Source: Agromyces humatus (lineage in GTDB: Bacteria > Actinomycetota > Actinomycetes > Actinomycetales > Microbacteriaceae). Taken from it: a stretch of DNA of 64,000 nt. A model generated the notes under the pieces. The model was given only the letters and a program-made list of their open reading frames with translations, was not told the DNA's origin and made no database searches. Below, in pieces: positions 45,405-54,518 of the stretch (its first letter is position 1; the number at the start of each line of letters is the position of its first letter). The stretch covers positions 28,220 to 92,219 of the forward strand of contig NZ_JAJQPD010000014.1 in assembly GCF_021228295.1 (NCBI RefSeq), written 5' to 3'. Position numbers and translations under genes: made by a program.

Positions 45405-47630
45405 ATGCAGATCTCCAAGAAGGCCACGCCCGAAGCCATCGAGGTCGACGCGGCAACCGGGCGGCCCGTCCGGCCGTTCGATGTCGCACTGGTCGTCGTG
45501 CACGGCATGGGCGATGCCTACACGAGCCAGATCCTGCTCGAATGGGCGGAGCCCCTGCTCGGGCGGCTCGAGTGGCTCGCACGCGATCCCCTGATCGGCG
45601 GCGATCGCGAGGGATTCGGCGTCGTGATCAACGAGTCCACGCTCGCCGGCGCGACGCCCGTCGTCACTGCGACGGTGACCTTCCCGAAGCGCACCGGTGA
45701 GCAGGGTGCCAAGCGCACGCAGCCCGCGGGCGAGCCCGAGAAGGCGACACGGCGGATCGCGATCCTCGAAGCCCGATGGGAGGACGCGTTCGTCCCGCTC
45801 GATCGACGAGCCGTGTTCAAGTGGGCGGTGCGGTTCCTGTGGCGCGCGTTCCGGCGTATGCTGCGGCTGTTCGCGTACACGCTCGTGTTCCTCCCGTGGT
45901 ACGTGCTGCTGCGCCATCGGAAGTCGCCGACGACGTCGCTGCTGCGCTTCCCGCTCGACCTGATCGTCGACGGAATCCGGCTGGTCGCGTCGACGCTGAT
46001 GTTCGCCGTGATCTGGGTGTTCATCGTGGCACTCGGCCTCGTGCTCACGCCCATCCTGCCCCTGCTCAGTCCCCTGCTCCTCATCCCCGCCTTCGACAGG
46101 CTTGCGAGAGGCAGCCTCGATACGATCGTCGAGTCGATCGGCGATGTGACCGCCTGGCGCGAGAGGCCCGTGCGGGCGAGTGCCATGCGCATGGTCGTGC
46201 GCAATGCGCTGACGCACGCGAGCCGGCTCGTCAAGGACGACGTCGGCGAGGTGCACGTGCTCGCCCATTCGCAGGGTGCCGCGGTCGCGACGTACACACT
46301 GCTCGAGGAACTGGTGCCCGACGCGCTCAAGGTGCGGCGACTGACCACCGTCGGAGCCGCGGTCGTGCTGCTCGGCCAAGAGAAGTGGCCCGGGCGCAAC
46401 ACCCCGTACCGCCCGATCGAGAAGTGGGTGGCCCTGAACGCGAAGCTTCCCCCCAAGAAGCGTCTCGTCTGGCAGAACTACTGGGCCACCTGGGATCCCT
46501 TCTCGGCCGGCCCGATCGCCGACAGGCCCGAGGAACTGCAGCGGCGTTGGCGGGCGTCGTACTTCCCCGAGCTCGCCACGATTCCCGACGGCCCCGAAGA
46601 GCATGCCGTGCACAACACGAACCAACCCTTCCTCGACCACTCGTTGTACTACGACAACGTCACCGAGGTGATCGAGCCGACGGCGCTGAACCTGCTCGGC
46701 GACGACTACCCGCGCCAGCCCGAAGCGGTGGAATACGTCGAGACACGTCTCTCGGTGATCGCGAAGAAGTCGCTGGCCGCGAACTTCCTCGCGGCCGTCG
46801 TGATCGCCGCGATCGTGCCGGGGTTGCCGCCCGTCTCGGAGGCGTTCGCCTGGGTGCTCCGCACGATCTCGGTCGCGGTCGGCTGGGTGGTCGACCGGTT
46901 CAACGGTGATGCCCCCGCACCGGATTTCGAGCAGAACGTCGGGTGGTTGCGTCGCATCGATCCCGACACCGGCGTGGAGTCGCTCTCGACCCTGGGCTGG
47001 ATCGTCGCCGCCGGACTGATTCTGGCCGTGCTGGTGTGGCTGAATCAGGTGCTGCACCGGGTGATCCTGCGTTCGCGCGTGTGGGAGCGTTGCCCGGCCG
47101 ACGCACCGAGGTGGCTCGCCTGGACGATGATTCCGCGCTCGCTCTACGCGCTCGCCGCTGCCGCCGCGGTGTTCTTCGGCATCGCGCTGTGGCCTGATTG
47201 GACGGGTTGTACGGACGAACAGCGGGCGGGGTTCCTCTGGCTGACGGGTCTGGTGCTGCTGCTCCTCACCGCCATCGCCGTGTTCCAGCCGCGGTTCGCG
47301 CCGGCGCCGGTCGTCGTGCCCGGCACGATGCCGCCCGCGCCCCCCGAAGGCACGAGTACTGAGCCCGCCGCCGAGGACGAGGGCGTCGCGGCAGCGCCGC
47401 AGCAGTCGGCACCGTCGAAGGCGAGTCAGCTGCTCCCGACCGGTGTTCCGCCGAGGGCGCCAGTCGCCCCCACTACGTCTGCATCCACCGGGGTGGGTAC
47501 GAACCTCGCGATGAACGCCGCCGTCGATGTTCCGACCAAGCGCGACGCGATGAGACTCGGTCGTGCGATGAAGAGCGCCGACTACAGAGCCGAGCGCGAC
47601 GAGCGTCGCCGGGCGACCGGCAGGGCCTGA
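45405..47630 (+). CDS. Large membrane-integrated alpha/beta-hydrolase-like protein, unknown function
   Basis: A 741-residue protein. An N-terminal strand with oxyanion-type motif (VALVVVHGMGDAYTSQ, about residue 30) and a nucleophile elbow LAHSQGAAVATY (Ser about 289) define a lipase-like fold. It is split by a hydrophobic block at about residues 143-232 with two to three helices. Four further helices lie at about 458-500, 528-548, 580-597 and 609-630. The last 110 residues are Pro/Ala/Thr-rich and basic. No named family is recognised. An intramembrane or peripheral lipid hydrolase is a reasonable guess. The start ATG at 45405 follows AGGAAGGCC. It appears monocistronic and is convergent with a DUF1353-like gene. 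Confidence 0.85.
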   Translation: MQISKKATPEAIEVDAATGRPVRPFDVALVVVHGMGDAYTSQILLEWAEPLLGRLEWLARDPLIGGDREGFGVVINESTLAGATPVVTATVTFPKRTGEQGAKRTQPAGEPEKATRRIAILEARWEDAFVPLDRRAVFKWAVRFLWRAFRRMLRLFAYTLVFLPWYVLLRHRKSPTTSLLRFPLDLIVDGIRLVASTLMFAVIWVFIVALGLVLTPILPLLSPLLLIPAFDRLARGSLDTIVESIGDVTAWRERPVRASAMRMVVRNALTHASRLVKDDVGEVHVLAHSQGAAVATYTLLEELVPDALKVRRLTTVGAAVVLLGQEKWPGRNTPYRPIEKWVALNAKLPPKKRLVWQNYWATWDPFSAGPIADRPEELQRRWRASYFPELATIPDGPEEHAVHNTNQPFLDHSLYYDNVTEVIEPTALNLLGDDYPRQPEAVEYVETRLSVIAKKSLAANFLAAVVIAAIVPGLPPVSEAFAWVLRTISVAVGWVVDRFNGDAPAPDFEQNVGWLRRIDPDTGVESLSTLGWIVAAGLILAVLVWLNQVLHRVILRSRVWERCPADAPRWLAWTMIPRSLYALAAAAAVFFGIALWPDWTGCTDEQRAGFLWLTGLVLLLLTAIAVFQPRFAPAPVVVPGTMPPAPPEGTSTEPAAEDEGVAAAPQQSAPSKASQLLPTGVPPRAPVAPTTSASTGVGTNLAMNAAVDVPTKRDAMRLGRAMKSADYRAERDERRRATGRA

Positions 47631-47636
47631 TCCGAG

Positions 47637-48380
47637 TTATCGCTCGCGCCGCAAGCCGCCTCGGACGGTCGGCCGCAGCACAGACCGCGGGTCACCGCCC
47701 GTCACGATCTCGACGATCGCCTCGATGATCCGGAACGGAACGACGGCGAGCACCTGCAGCACGACGAGCGGCGACAGCACCGCGCCCGAGTAGTTGAGCA
47801 GCAGCATGAGCGGCGCGAGGCGCCACCACGGCAGGGCCGCGATCGCGGGCAGCACCGCGAGCACGAGCCATCCGATGTTCCAGAATGCGAGCACGGATGC
47901 CGCGACGACGACGATCGCACCCAGGATCGCCTGCACGAAGAAGACCGCGCCGGCGACGCCGGCGAGGGCGCGCTCGCGGTCGGCCGACACCCACGCCCAC
48001 ATCAGTGACGACCGCAGCAGCGGCACGCCCTGCTCGCGCAGTGCGGTGCGGAACACGCGGTCGACCTCGCGCCGCCGTGCGAGCTCGGCACGGCGGTCGG
48101 GCGACGTCGGGTCGTCGGCAGGCGCCGCGTACACGTCGTGCATCACGGCGGGTGCCGACTGGCGGCCGTAGCTCGCGATGAAGGCCCACACGAGCGTCGG
48201 CACGGAGGCGAGATCGGTCTCGACGCGCTGACCGGCGTGTTCGGGGACCGGGTAGCGGCGCCTCGAGACGGGGTCGACGTACACGAACGGCTCGCGCAAC
48301 TCGAATCGGTACCCGTCGGCCGGCCGCTGGGCGAGGGCGAGCTCGTCGAGCGGGCGCTCGTCGTCGGTGAGGAACGGCAT
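47637..48380 (-). CDS. DUF1353-domain protein with C-terminal membrane helices
   Basis: A 247-residue protein. The N-terminal part (about residues 20-135) matches the DUF1353 pattern: RFELREPFVYVD, ETDLASVPTLVWAFIASYGRQSAPAVMHDVYAAP and a following Arg-rich helix ending VDRVFRTALREQGVP. Two to three helices follow (VFFVQAILGAIVVVAASVLAFW and onward), an addition most DUF1353 proteins lack. Stand-alone DUF1353 proteins are often phage-encoded, with unknown function. The start ATG at 48380 lies 12 bp after the AEC transporter stop, so they may share a transcript. Confidence 0.85.
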   Translation of the reverse strand: MPFLTDDERPLDELALAQRPADGYRFELREPFVYVDPVSRRRYPVPEHAGQRVETDLASVPTLVWAFIASYGRQSAPAVMHDVYAAPADDPTSPDRRAELARRREVDRVFRTALREQGVPLLRSSLMWAWVSADRERALAGVAGAVFFVQAILGAIVVVAASVLAFWNIGWLVLAVLPAIAALPWWRLAPLMLLLNYSGAVLSPLVVLQVLAVVPFRIIEAIVEIVTGGDPRSVLRPTVRGGLRRER

Positions 48381-48392
48381 CTGGTCTCCTTG

Positions 48393-49313
48393 TCAGCCGA
48401 GCAGGAATGCGACGGTGAGCAGCACCGGCACCGCTCCGATCGTCGTGATGAACACGGTGTCACGGGCGACGATCTCGGCGGTCTCGTAACGCTGCGCGTA
48501 GTTGAACACGTTCTGCGCGGTCGGCAGGGCGGCGAGCACCGTGACGGCGTAGAGCGCGACGTCGTCGAGGCCGAACACGAAGCGCCCGATCGCCCAGGCT
48601 GCGAGCGGCATCGCGACGAGCTTCAGCACCGAGGCGAGCAGCACGTCGCGGCGCCCGGTACCGGCCTCGAGCAGTCGCTGCCCGTGCAACGACAGCCCGT
48701 ATGCGATGAGCATGAGCGGCACGGCCGCGCTGCCGATGAGGCTGATCGGCTCGAGCACGATCGGCGGCAACTCGAGCCCGGTGACGGCCACGAGCACGCC
48801 GAGCAGCGAGCCCACGATGATCGGGTTCGTGATCGTCGAGCGCACGATCTGCCACGCGGATGTCGCACCGGTGACCTTCGCGCCGAGGATCGCGAGCGCG
48901 ATCGGGGCGAACAGCAGCAGCTGCAGCAGCACGATCGGTGCCGAGTAGGCGGCGTCGCCGAGCATGTACACGGCGATCGGGATGCCGAAGTTGTTGGCGT
49001 TGACGTATCCCGAGCCGAGCGAGCCGACGACGGTGCGGGCGATGCCGCGTCGCCAGATGAGCAGTGAGACGAGCGCGAACACGAGCATCACGGCAACCGC
49101 CGCGATCGCCGAGACCGGCAGCAGCACCGAGAACAGGGTGCCGACATCGGCCCGGGCGAGCACCGAGAAGAGCAGGAACGGCGCCAGCACGCTGAAGTTG
49201 AGCCGTGCGAGCACCGGTCGCGCCTCGGGACCGAGCACGCCGGTGCGTCCGGCGACGTACCCGACGATCACCGCGAGCGCGATGACCGCGAAGCCCGTGA
49301 AGACCTCGATCAT
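48393..49313 (-). CDS. AEC (auxin efflux carrier)-family transporter
   Basis: A 306-residue permease with ten helices in the AEC/PIN-like inverted-repeat layout. It opens MIEVFTGFAVIALAVIVGYVAGRTGVLG, and the unwound-helix segments are NANNFGIPIAVYMLG and LPTAQNVFNYAQRY, both conserved substrate-site motifs. Such carriers move malate or other organic acids. The ATG at 49313 faces the phosphoketolase gene across about 136 bp. The DUF1353-like gene follows 12 bp downstream. Confidence 0.93.
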   Translation of the reverse strand: MIEVFTGFAVIALAVIVGYVAGRTGVLGPEARPVLARLNFSVLAPFLLFSVLARADVGTLFSVLLPVSAIAAVAVMLVFALVSLLIWRRGIARTVVGSLGSGYVNANNFGIPIAVYMLGDAAYSAPIVLLQLLLFAPIALAILGAKVTGATSAWQIVRSTITNPIIVGSLLGVLVAVTGLELPPIVLEPISLIGSAAVPLMLIAYGLSLHGQRLLEAGTGRRDVLLASVLKLVAMPLAAWAIGRFVFGLDDVALYAVTVLAALPTAQNVFNYAQRYETAEIVARDTVFITTIGAVPVLLTVAFLLG

Positions 49314-49449
49314 GCGCGCCCGCCACCCGTTCGGGTTGCGGGCGCGTCGCTCGGCGTCTCGGGGTGGATCATCGCCACCACGCTACCCGGGCGACACCTC
49401 CGCGACCTACGCTCGAAGGGCACGCCCGAGCCGAGCGAACGGGGAGACG

Positions 49450-51885
49450 ATGACCGCAGCAGCTGAACAGGGTGAAGGCTTCGAGCACGGCGCGGGAGGG
49501 GCATCCGTTCCGCTCGACATCGTCGACGCGTGGTGGCGGGCCGCCAACTACCTCAGCGTCGGCCAGATCTACCTGATGCGCAACCCGCTGCTCGACGCGC
49601 CGCTCGAGCCCGACGACGTCAAGCCTCGCCTGCTCGGCCACTGGGGCACCTCGCCCGGCCTGAACCTCGTGTACGCGCACCTGAATCGCGCGATCGTCGA
49701 GCGCGGTACGCCGACGCTCTACGTGTGCGGGCCGGGGCACGGCGGGCCGGCCATGGTCGCGAACACCTGGCTCGACGGCACCTACTCCGAGCTGTTCCCG
49801 GCGATCACCGCCGATCGCGCCGGTATGGAGCGACTGTTCCGCCAGTTCTCGTTCCCCGGCGGCATCCCTTCGCATGCCGCGCCCGAGACGCCGGGGTCGA
49901 TCAACGAGGGCGGCGAACTCGGCTACTCGCTGATGCACGCGTACGGGGCGGCACTCGACAGTCCCGGCCTGGTGGTCGCCTGCGTGATCGGCGACGGCGA
50001 GGCCGAGACCGGACCGCTCGCCGCGAGCTGGCGCGCACACACGTTCCTGAACCCCGTGACCGACGGCGCGGTGCTGCCGATCCTGCACCTGAACGGGTTC
50101 AAGATCGCGAACCCCACCCTGCTCGCGCGCATCCCCGAATCAGAGCTCGTCGAGTTCATGCGCGGCAACGGGTACGAACCGCTGCTCGTCACCGGCGGCT
50201 TCGACGGCGAAGACCACATGGCCGTGCACGCCCGCATGGCCGACGCGATCGACGTGGCCTACGACCGCATCGCCGACATTCGAGCGGATGCCGCGGCGGG
50301 GGCGTTCGCCGTGGAAGCGCCGCGCTGGCCGGCCATCGTGCTGCGCACGCCCAAGGGCTGGACCGGCCCGCGCGTCGTCGACGGGGTGCAGGTCGAGGGC
50401 ACCTTCCACTCGCACCAGGTGCCGCTCTCCGAGGTGCGCGAGAACGCCGAGCATCTCGCGATGCTCGAGCAGTGGCTGCGGTCGTATCGACCCGACGAGC
50501 TCTTCGACGGTGAGGGACGACCGGTCGCGGCGCTCGACGCGCTGCGGCCCGCGGGCGACCTGAGGATGAGCGCGACGCCGGTGGCCAACGCCGGCATCGT
50601 TCGGGCGCTCGCGCTGCCCGACACCGCGCCGTTCGCGCTCGACGTGGACCCCGACGAGCGAGGCGCGACCGGGCTGGCGATGACGACGTTCGGCACCTGG
50701 TTCGCCGAGCTGATGCGCATGAACCCCGACGTGCGCCTGTTCGGCCCCGACGAGGTGCTCTCGAATCGGCTGGGCGCCGTGTTCGATGTGACCTCCCGGG
50801 CGTGGGCGGCCCGATTGCATCCGCTCGACGAGCACCTCGCCCGCTCGGGCCGTGTCATCGAGGCGCTCAGCGAGACCCTCATGCAGGGACTGCTCGAGGG
50901 CTACCTGCTCACTGGGCGGCACGGGCTGATCACGAGCTACGAGGCATTCATCCACATCGTCGACTCGATGTTCAACCAGCACGCGAAGTGGCTCGAGGAG
51001 GCGTCGGACGTGCCATGGCGCGGTGACGTGGCATCGCTCAACTACGTGCTCTCGTCGCACGTGTGGCGCCAGGACCACAACGGGTTCTCGCACCAGGACC
51101 CGGGTTTCCTCAACGTGGTCGTCAACAAGCAGGCCGAGATCGTGCGCGTGTACCTGCCGCCCGACGCGAACACCCTGCTCGCGGTCATGCGGCACGCCTT
51201 CGACACCCAGAACCGGGTGAACGTGGTGGTCGCGGGCAAACAGCCGCAGCCGCAGTGGCTGAGCGCCGACGAAGCCGACGCGCACGTCGAGGCCGGGCTC
51301 GGCGTGTGGGCGTGGGCGGGCAACGAGCCCGGATTCGATGGAGACGACCCCGGGGCATCCGTGCCCGACGTGGTGCTCGCCTGCGCCGGCGATGTGCCCA
51401 CCATGGAGACGATCGCCGCCGCGCAGCTGCTGCGCGATCGCCTGCCCGAGCTCAGCGTGCGGGTGGTGAACGTGGTCGACCTGATGCGCATCCAGGATCC
51501 GTCGCACCATCCGCACGGCATGCGCGACCTCGAGTTCGACGCGGTCTTCACCCGGTCGTCACCCGTGATCTTCGCGTTCCACGGCTACGCGTCGCTGATC
51601 CACCAGCTCGCCTACCGGCGCACCAACCACGCCAACCTGCACGTTCGCGGGTTCATCGAGAAGGGCACCACGACCACGCCGTTCGACATGCTGCACCTGA
51701 ACGACCTCGACCGGTACCGGCTGGCGCTCGACGTGCTGCGCCGGGTGCCCGGGCTCGCCGGGCGGCCGGGCGTCGCCGAGATCGCCGACGAGTGGCACGC
51801 CGACCGCGCGGCGGCGCGTGCGTACGCGTACGAGCACGGCGACGACCCGACGTCGATCACGGGCTGGCGGTTCCGCGCGGGCTGA
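49450..51885 (+). CDS. xfp: Phosphoketolase (xylulose-5-P/fructose-6-P)
   Basis: An 811-residue thiamine-diphosphate enzyme. It cleaves xylulose 5-phosphate (and often fructose 6-phosphate) to acetyl phosphate plus an aldose phosphate. Family motifs are LLGHWGTSPGLNLVYAHLNR, YVCGPGHGGPAMVANTWLDG, FSFPGGIPSHAAPETPGSINEGGELGYSL, the ThDP site GDGEAETGPLA and HLNGFKIANPT. The C-terminal YGHVRGF-type end reads HVRGFIEKGTTTTPFDMLHLNDLDRY. The ATG at 49450 has GGGGAGAC just upstream. Acetyl phosphate could feed acetate kinase or phosphotransacetylase; neither is in the window. Confidence 0.97.
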   Translation: MTAAAEQGEGFEHGAGGASVPLDIVDAWWRAANYLSVGQIYLMRNPLLDAPLEPDDVKPRLLGHWGTSPGLNLVYAHLNRAIVERGTPTLYVCGPGHGGPAMVANTWLDGTYSELFPAITADRAGMERLFRQFSFPGGIPSHAAPETPGSINEGGELGYSLMHAYGAALDSPGLVVACVIGDGEAETGPLAASWRAHTFLNPVTDGAVLPILHLNGFKIANPTLLARIPESELVEFMRGNGYEPLLVTGGFDGEDHMAVHARMADAIDVAYDRIADIRADAAAGAFAVEAPRWPAIVLRTPKGWTGPRVVDGVQVEGTFHSHQVPLSEVRENAEHLAMLEQWLRSYRPDELFDGEGRPVAALDALRPAGDLRMSATPVANAGIVRALALPDTAPFALDVDPDERGATGLAMTTFGTWFAELMRMNPDVRLFGPDEVLSNRLGAVFDVTSRAWAARLHPLDEHLARSGRVIEALSETLMQGLLEGYLLTGRHGLITSYEAFIHIVDSMFNQHAKWLEEASDVPWRGDVASLNYVLSSHVWRQDHNGFSHQDPGFLNVVVNKQAEIVRVYLPPDANTLLAVMRHAFDTQNRVNVVVAGKQPQPQWLSADEADAHVEAGLGVWAWAGNEPGFDGDDPGASVPDVVLACAGDVPTMETIAAAQLLRDRLPELSVRVVNVVDLMRIQDPSHHPHGMRDLEFDAVFTRSSPVIFAFHGYASLIHQLAYRRTNHANLHVRGFIEKGTTTTPFDMLHLNDLDRYRLALDVLRRVPGLAGRPGVAEIADEWHADRAAARAYAYEHGDDPTSITGWRFRAG

Positions 51886-51893
51886 CCCGCGGC

Positions 51894-52883
51894 CTACCAG
51901 CGGCCGTGCACCTGCGTGCGGATCTCGCGGTCGTAGAGCTCGCGCACGACGTCGTCGAAGTCCTCGGGCAGTTCGATCGCGCCCGCGGCGGCGTTCGCCC
52001 GCGCCTGCTCGGGGTTGCGCGCGCCCGGGATCACCGTGCTCACGCCCGACTGCGTGGCGACCCACGCGAGCGCGACCTGCGCGGGCGTGCGCTCGGGCGC
52101 CGCCTCATGGGCGAGCTCGGTGAACTCCTGCGCCGCCCGCACGCCGGTGGCGTAGTCGACCCCCGAGAAGGTCTCACCGACGTCGAACGACTCGCCGTGC
52201 CGGTTGAAGCTGCGATGGTCGTTCTCGGCGAACTGCGTGTCGAGCGTGTACCGCCCCGAGAGCAGCCCGCTCGCGAGCGGTACCCGCGCGATGATGCCGA
52301 CGCCCGCCGCACGCGCGGCGGGCAGCACCTCGTCGAGCGGCTTCAGCCGGAAGGCGTTGAGGATGATCTGCACCGTGGCCACGTTCGGCCGGGCGATGGC
52401 CGCGAGCGCCTCGTCGACCTGTTCGACGCTCACGCCGTAGTTCGCGATGGCTCCCTCATCGACGAGGGTGTCGAGCGCGTCGAACACCCGGTCGTCGCCG
52501 AACACCGAGGTCGGCGGGCAATGCAGCTGCACGAGGTCGAGCGTGTCGACGCCGAGGTTCGCGCGGGAGCGGTCGGTCCAGGCGCGGAAGTGCTCGAGGG
52601 AGTAGTTGGCGTGCTCTTGCGGCATGCGCCGACCCATCTTGGTGGCGACGGTGACACCCGAATCGGGATGTTCGCGAAGCCAGCGACCGATGAGCGATTC
52701 GCTGCGGCCGTCGCCGTAGACGTCGGCGGTGTCGAAGAGGGTGACGCCCGCCTCGCATGCGGCGTCGAGCACGGCGAGTGCGTCGCCCTCATCGACCTCG
52801 CCCCAGTCGGCGCCGAGCTGCCAGGTGCCGAGTCCGATGACTGATACGGTGCGGCCTGTTCGGCCGAGGGTGCGCGTCTGCAT
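51894..52883 (-). CDS. Aldo/keto reductase
   Basis: A 329-residue (beta/alpha)8 NADPH-dependent reductase. The catalytic tetrad is visible as Asp/Tyr in LFDTADVYGDGRSESLIGRWL, Lys in TVATKMGRRM and His in VQLHCPPTSVFG. The C-terminal cofactor region reads VSTVIPGARNPEQARANAAA. The substrate is unknown; the family is broad. The ATG at 52883 begins MQTRTLGRTGRTVSVIGLGTW, the usual N-terminus. It is convergent with phosphoketolase, with 8 bp between stops, and downstream of the VOC gene on the same strand. Confidence 0.95.
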   Translation of the reverse strand: MQTRTLGRTGRTVSVIGLGTWQLGADWGEVDEGDALAVLDAACEAGVTLFDTADVYGDGRSESLIGRWLREHPDSGVTVATKMGRRMPQEHANYSLEHFRAWTDRSRANLGVDTLDLVQLHCPPTSVFGDDRVFDALDTLVDEGAIANYGVSVEQVDEALAAIARPNVATVQIILNAFRLKPLDEVLPAARAAGVGIIARVPLASGLLSGRYTLDTQFAENDHRSFNRHGESFDVGETFSGVDYATGVRAAQEFTELAHEAAPERTPAQVALAWVATQSGVSTVIPGARNPEQARANAAAGAIELPEDFDDVVRELYDREIRTQVHGRW

Positions 52884-52960
52884 GATGCTGTTCACGATAT
52901 CGGCACCGCCCGACCCCCGGGGCCGGCCGAGGCTCGGCCCGACCCGTCGGCGCGCGGCGG

Positions 52961-53401
52961 TCAGAGCTCCTGTTCGGCGCCGAACCGCTGCCGTGCCTCG
53001 ACCGGAATGAGCGGGCGGTCGCCGCGAGCCTTGATCTGCTGCACGGCCCACGAGTTGCCGTCGGGGTCGGCGAACCCGAAGAAGGTGCCGCCGTCTCGCT
53101 CGTCGAACACGGTGATCTCGCTGCACTCGACTCCGCGCGAGGTGAGCTCGTCGCGCGCGGCCGCCGCATCGGATACCACGAGCTGGATGCCTTTCAGCGA
53201 CCCTGGCGCCATCTCCTGCTGCGACGGCAGCGAGCCGATGACGATCGAGCACCCAGAGCCGCGCGGGGTGAGTTGCGCGAAGTGCATCTCGCCGGCGTGG
53301 GTGTCGTGGTCGAGGTCGAATCCGACTTGGTCACGATAGAACGCGATCGATCGGTCGAGGTCGCTCACCGGCACGATGACGACTTCAAGGGTCCAGTCCA
53401 T
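52961..53401 (-). CDS. VOC-family (glyoxalase/bleomycin-resistance-like) protein
   Basis: A 146-residue protein with two beta-alpha-beta-beta-beta modules: VVIVPVSDLDRSIAFYRDQVGF in the first and GIQLVVSDAAAARDELTSRGVE with TFFGFADPDGNSWAVQQI in the second. Metal ligands are not clear, so enzymatic activity is uncertain; a binding or small-molecule resistance role is possible. The ATG at 53401 (MDWTLEV) is chosen over the frame extending to 53461, which overlaps a terminator hairpin. Confidence 0.9.
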   Translation of the reverse strand: MDWTLEVVIVPVSDLDRSIAFYRDQVGFDLDHDTHAGEMHFAQLTPRGSGCSIVIGSLPSQQEMAPGSLKGIQLVVSDAAAARDELTSRGVECSEITVFDERDGGTFFGFADPDGNSWAVQQIKARGDRPLIPVEARQRFGAEQEL

Positions 53402-53444
53402 GGGCTGCTCCGTTCTGGGTGGGTGGTTCAGTGAGGAAGCGCGG

Positions 53445-53482
53445 GCGGATGCCGCGAGCACGCGTCGAGTCGCGACATCCGC
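53445..53482 (-). terminator. Hairpin downstream of the ArsR-SRPBCC operon
   Basis: GCGGATGCCGCGA (53445-53457) pairs with TCGCGACATCCGC (53470-53482) at 12 of 13 positions, with a 12-nt loop. It begins 28 bp beyond the SRPBCC stop, where it would end that operon ahead of the VOC gene. Its outer word GCGGATGCC...GACATCCGC recurs at 55325-55381, suggesting a small repeat family. Confidence 0.65.
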
Positions 53483-53509
53483 TCGCCCCTGATCAGTCGG
53501 TGACGAGCA

Positions 53510-53983
53510 TCACGCGGCGACGAGCGCGTCGAGGCGTTCGTAGCCCTCGCGGATGCCGGTCTCCATGCCGCTCGCGACCATGCCGTCGCGCGACTCGACC
53601 GTGGGGTAGACCGAGTGGATGTGCAGCCGGGTGCGACCGTCGCCGAGGTCTTCGAACGTCATCGCCTCGATCGCGACGACGTCGGGGTAGCCCTCGAACT
53701 CGAACGTCTGGATGGCGAACTCGTTCTCGCGAACGGTGTGGAACGTGCCGCGGAACGCGAAGGACTCGCCGTCGGGGTTCGTGTGCACGTAGCGGTAGCC
53801 GCCCTGGGACACGAAGTCCCAGCGCTCGACGGTCATCTCGTAGCCGTTGGGCCCGAGCCACTGCGTGATGAGCTCGGGGTCGCGGTGGGCGTTGAACACG
53901 ACCGCGACGGGGGCGTCGAGCTCGCGCTCGATGTCGATGAAGGGGAGCCCCTCGGGGGCGTTGATGGTGACGGGGTTCGTCAT
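53510..53983 (-). CDS. SRPBCC (AHSA1/Aha1-like) protein
   Basis: A 157-residue START-like protein: INAPEGLPFIDIERELDAPVAVVFNAHRDPELITQWLGP at the start, WDFVSQGGYRYVHTNPDG, then TFEFEGYPDVVAIEAMTFEDLGDGRTRL and a C-terminal helix (MVASGMETGIREGYERLDALV). These bind hydrophobic ligands in a deep cavity; the ligand is unknown. The ATG at 53983 overlaps the stop of the ArsR gene, an arrangement widespread in actinobacteria for ArsR-SRPBCC pairs. The TTGATCAA sites upstream of ArsR control both. Confidence 0.93.
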   Translation of the reverse strand: MTNPVTINAPEGLPFIDIERELDAPVAVVFNAHRDPELITQWLGPNGYEMTVERWDFVSQGGYRYVHTNPDGESFAFRGTFHTVRENEFAIQTFEFEGYPDVVAIEAMTFEDLGDGRTRLHIHSVYPTVESRDGMVASGMETGIREGYERLDALVAA

Positions 53984-54381
53984 GATTCTGCGTCTTCCTG
54001 TGTGCCTGCTGGGGTGGTGCCCCCGGCCGATGGTGCGGCGCGGCGGCCTCGTTCGGTGGCGAGCAGCGCGTCGAGTGCCCGGAACTGCTGCTCGTGGATC
54101 AGCCGGTAGCGGTCGATCCACTCGGTGAGTGCTTCGAGTGCGGCGGCGTCGAGGTGCACCGGGCGACGCTGCGCGTCGCGGGTGCGCGTGACGAGGCCGG
54201 CCTGCTCGAGCACCTGGATGTGCTTCGAGACCGCCTGCTTGGTGATCTCGAACGGTTCGGCGAGCTCGTTGACCGTGGCCGGCCCGCGACTCAGGCGGGC
54301 GATGATGCGGCGGCGCACCGGGTCGGCCAGCGCCATGAAGGCGCGGTCGAGGCGGTCGTCGGCACTCGGATCCACGATCAC
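53980..54381 (-). CDS. ArsR-family winged-helix repressor
   Basis: A 133-residue regulator. The HTH core reads LADPVRRRIIARLSRGPATVNELAEPFEITKQAVSKHIQVLEQAGLVTRTRDAQRRPVHLDAAAL, typical of the non-metal ArsR branch (SdpR-like) paired with SRPBCC genes. No Cys metal site is seen. The tail is Arg/Ala-rich. It begins at the ATG at 54381. Two perfect TTGATCAA palindromes lie 25-48 bp upstream, so autoregulation is likely. Confidence 0.93.
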   Translation of the reverse strand: MIVDPSADDRLDRAFMALADPVRRRIIARLSRGPATVNELAEPFEITKQAVSKHIQVLEQAGLVTRTRDAQRRPVHLDAAALEALTEWIDRYRLIHEQQFRALDALLATERGRRAAPSAGGTTPAGTQEDAES

Positions 54382-54405
54382 ACTCGCCTCCGATCGAACT
54401 TCGCG

Positions 54406-54429
54406 TTGATCAACGTATTACTTGATCAA
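54406..54429. promoter_or_regulatory. Tandem TTGATCAA operators of the ArsR-SRPBCC operon
   Basis: The perfect 8-bp palindrome TTGATCAA occurs at 54406-54413 and again at 54422-54429, spaced 16 bp centre to centre. A degenerate third copy (TTGATTGA) follows at about 54434. The block is AT-rich in a 70% G+C background and sits 25 bp upstream of the ArsR start, where a dimeric repressor would block transcription. Confidence 0.75.
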
Positions 54430-54518
54430 CCATTTGATTGATTACAAGATACGGGCGATGGATGACCCTGTCAAGGGTTCTTTCGAAGAGCGTGTGCTGT
54501 CCGCGAAAAGGGGTTGCT

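Noticed and set aside
47885..48181. Plus-strand frames opposite the DUF1353 gene
   Set aside because: Arg-rich shadow translations with no start context; the minus-strand gene is better supported.
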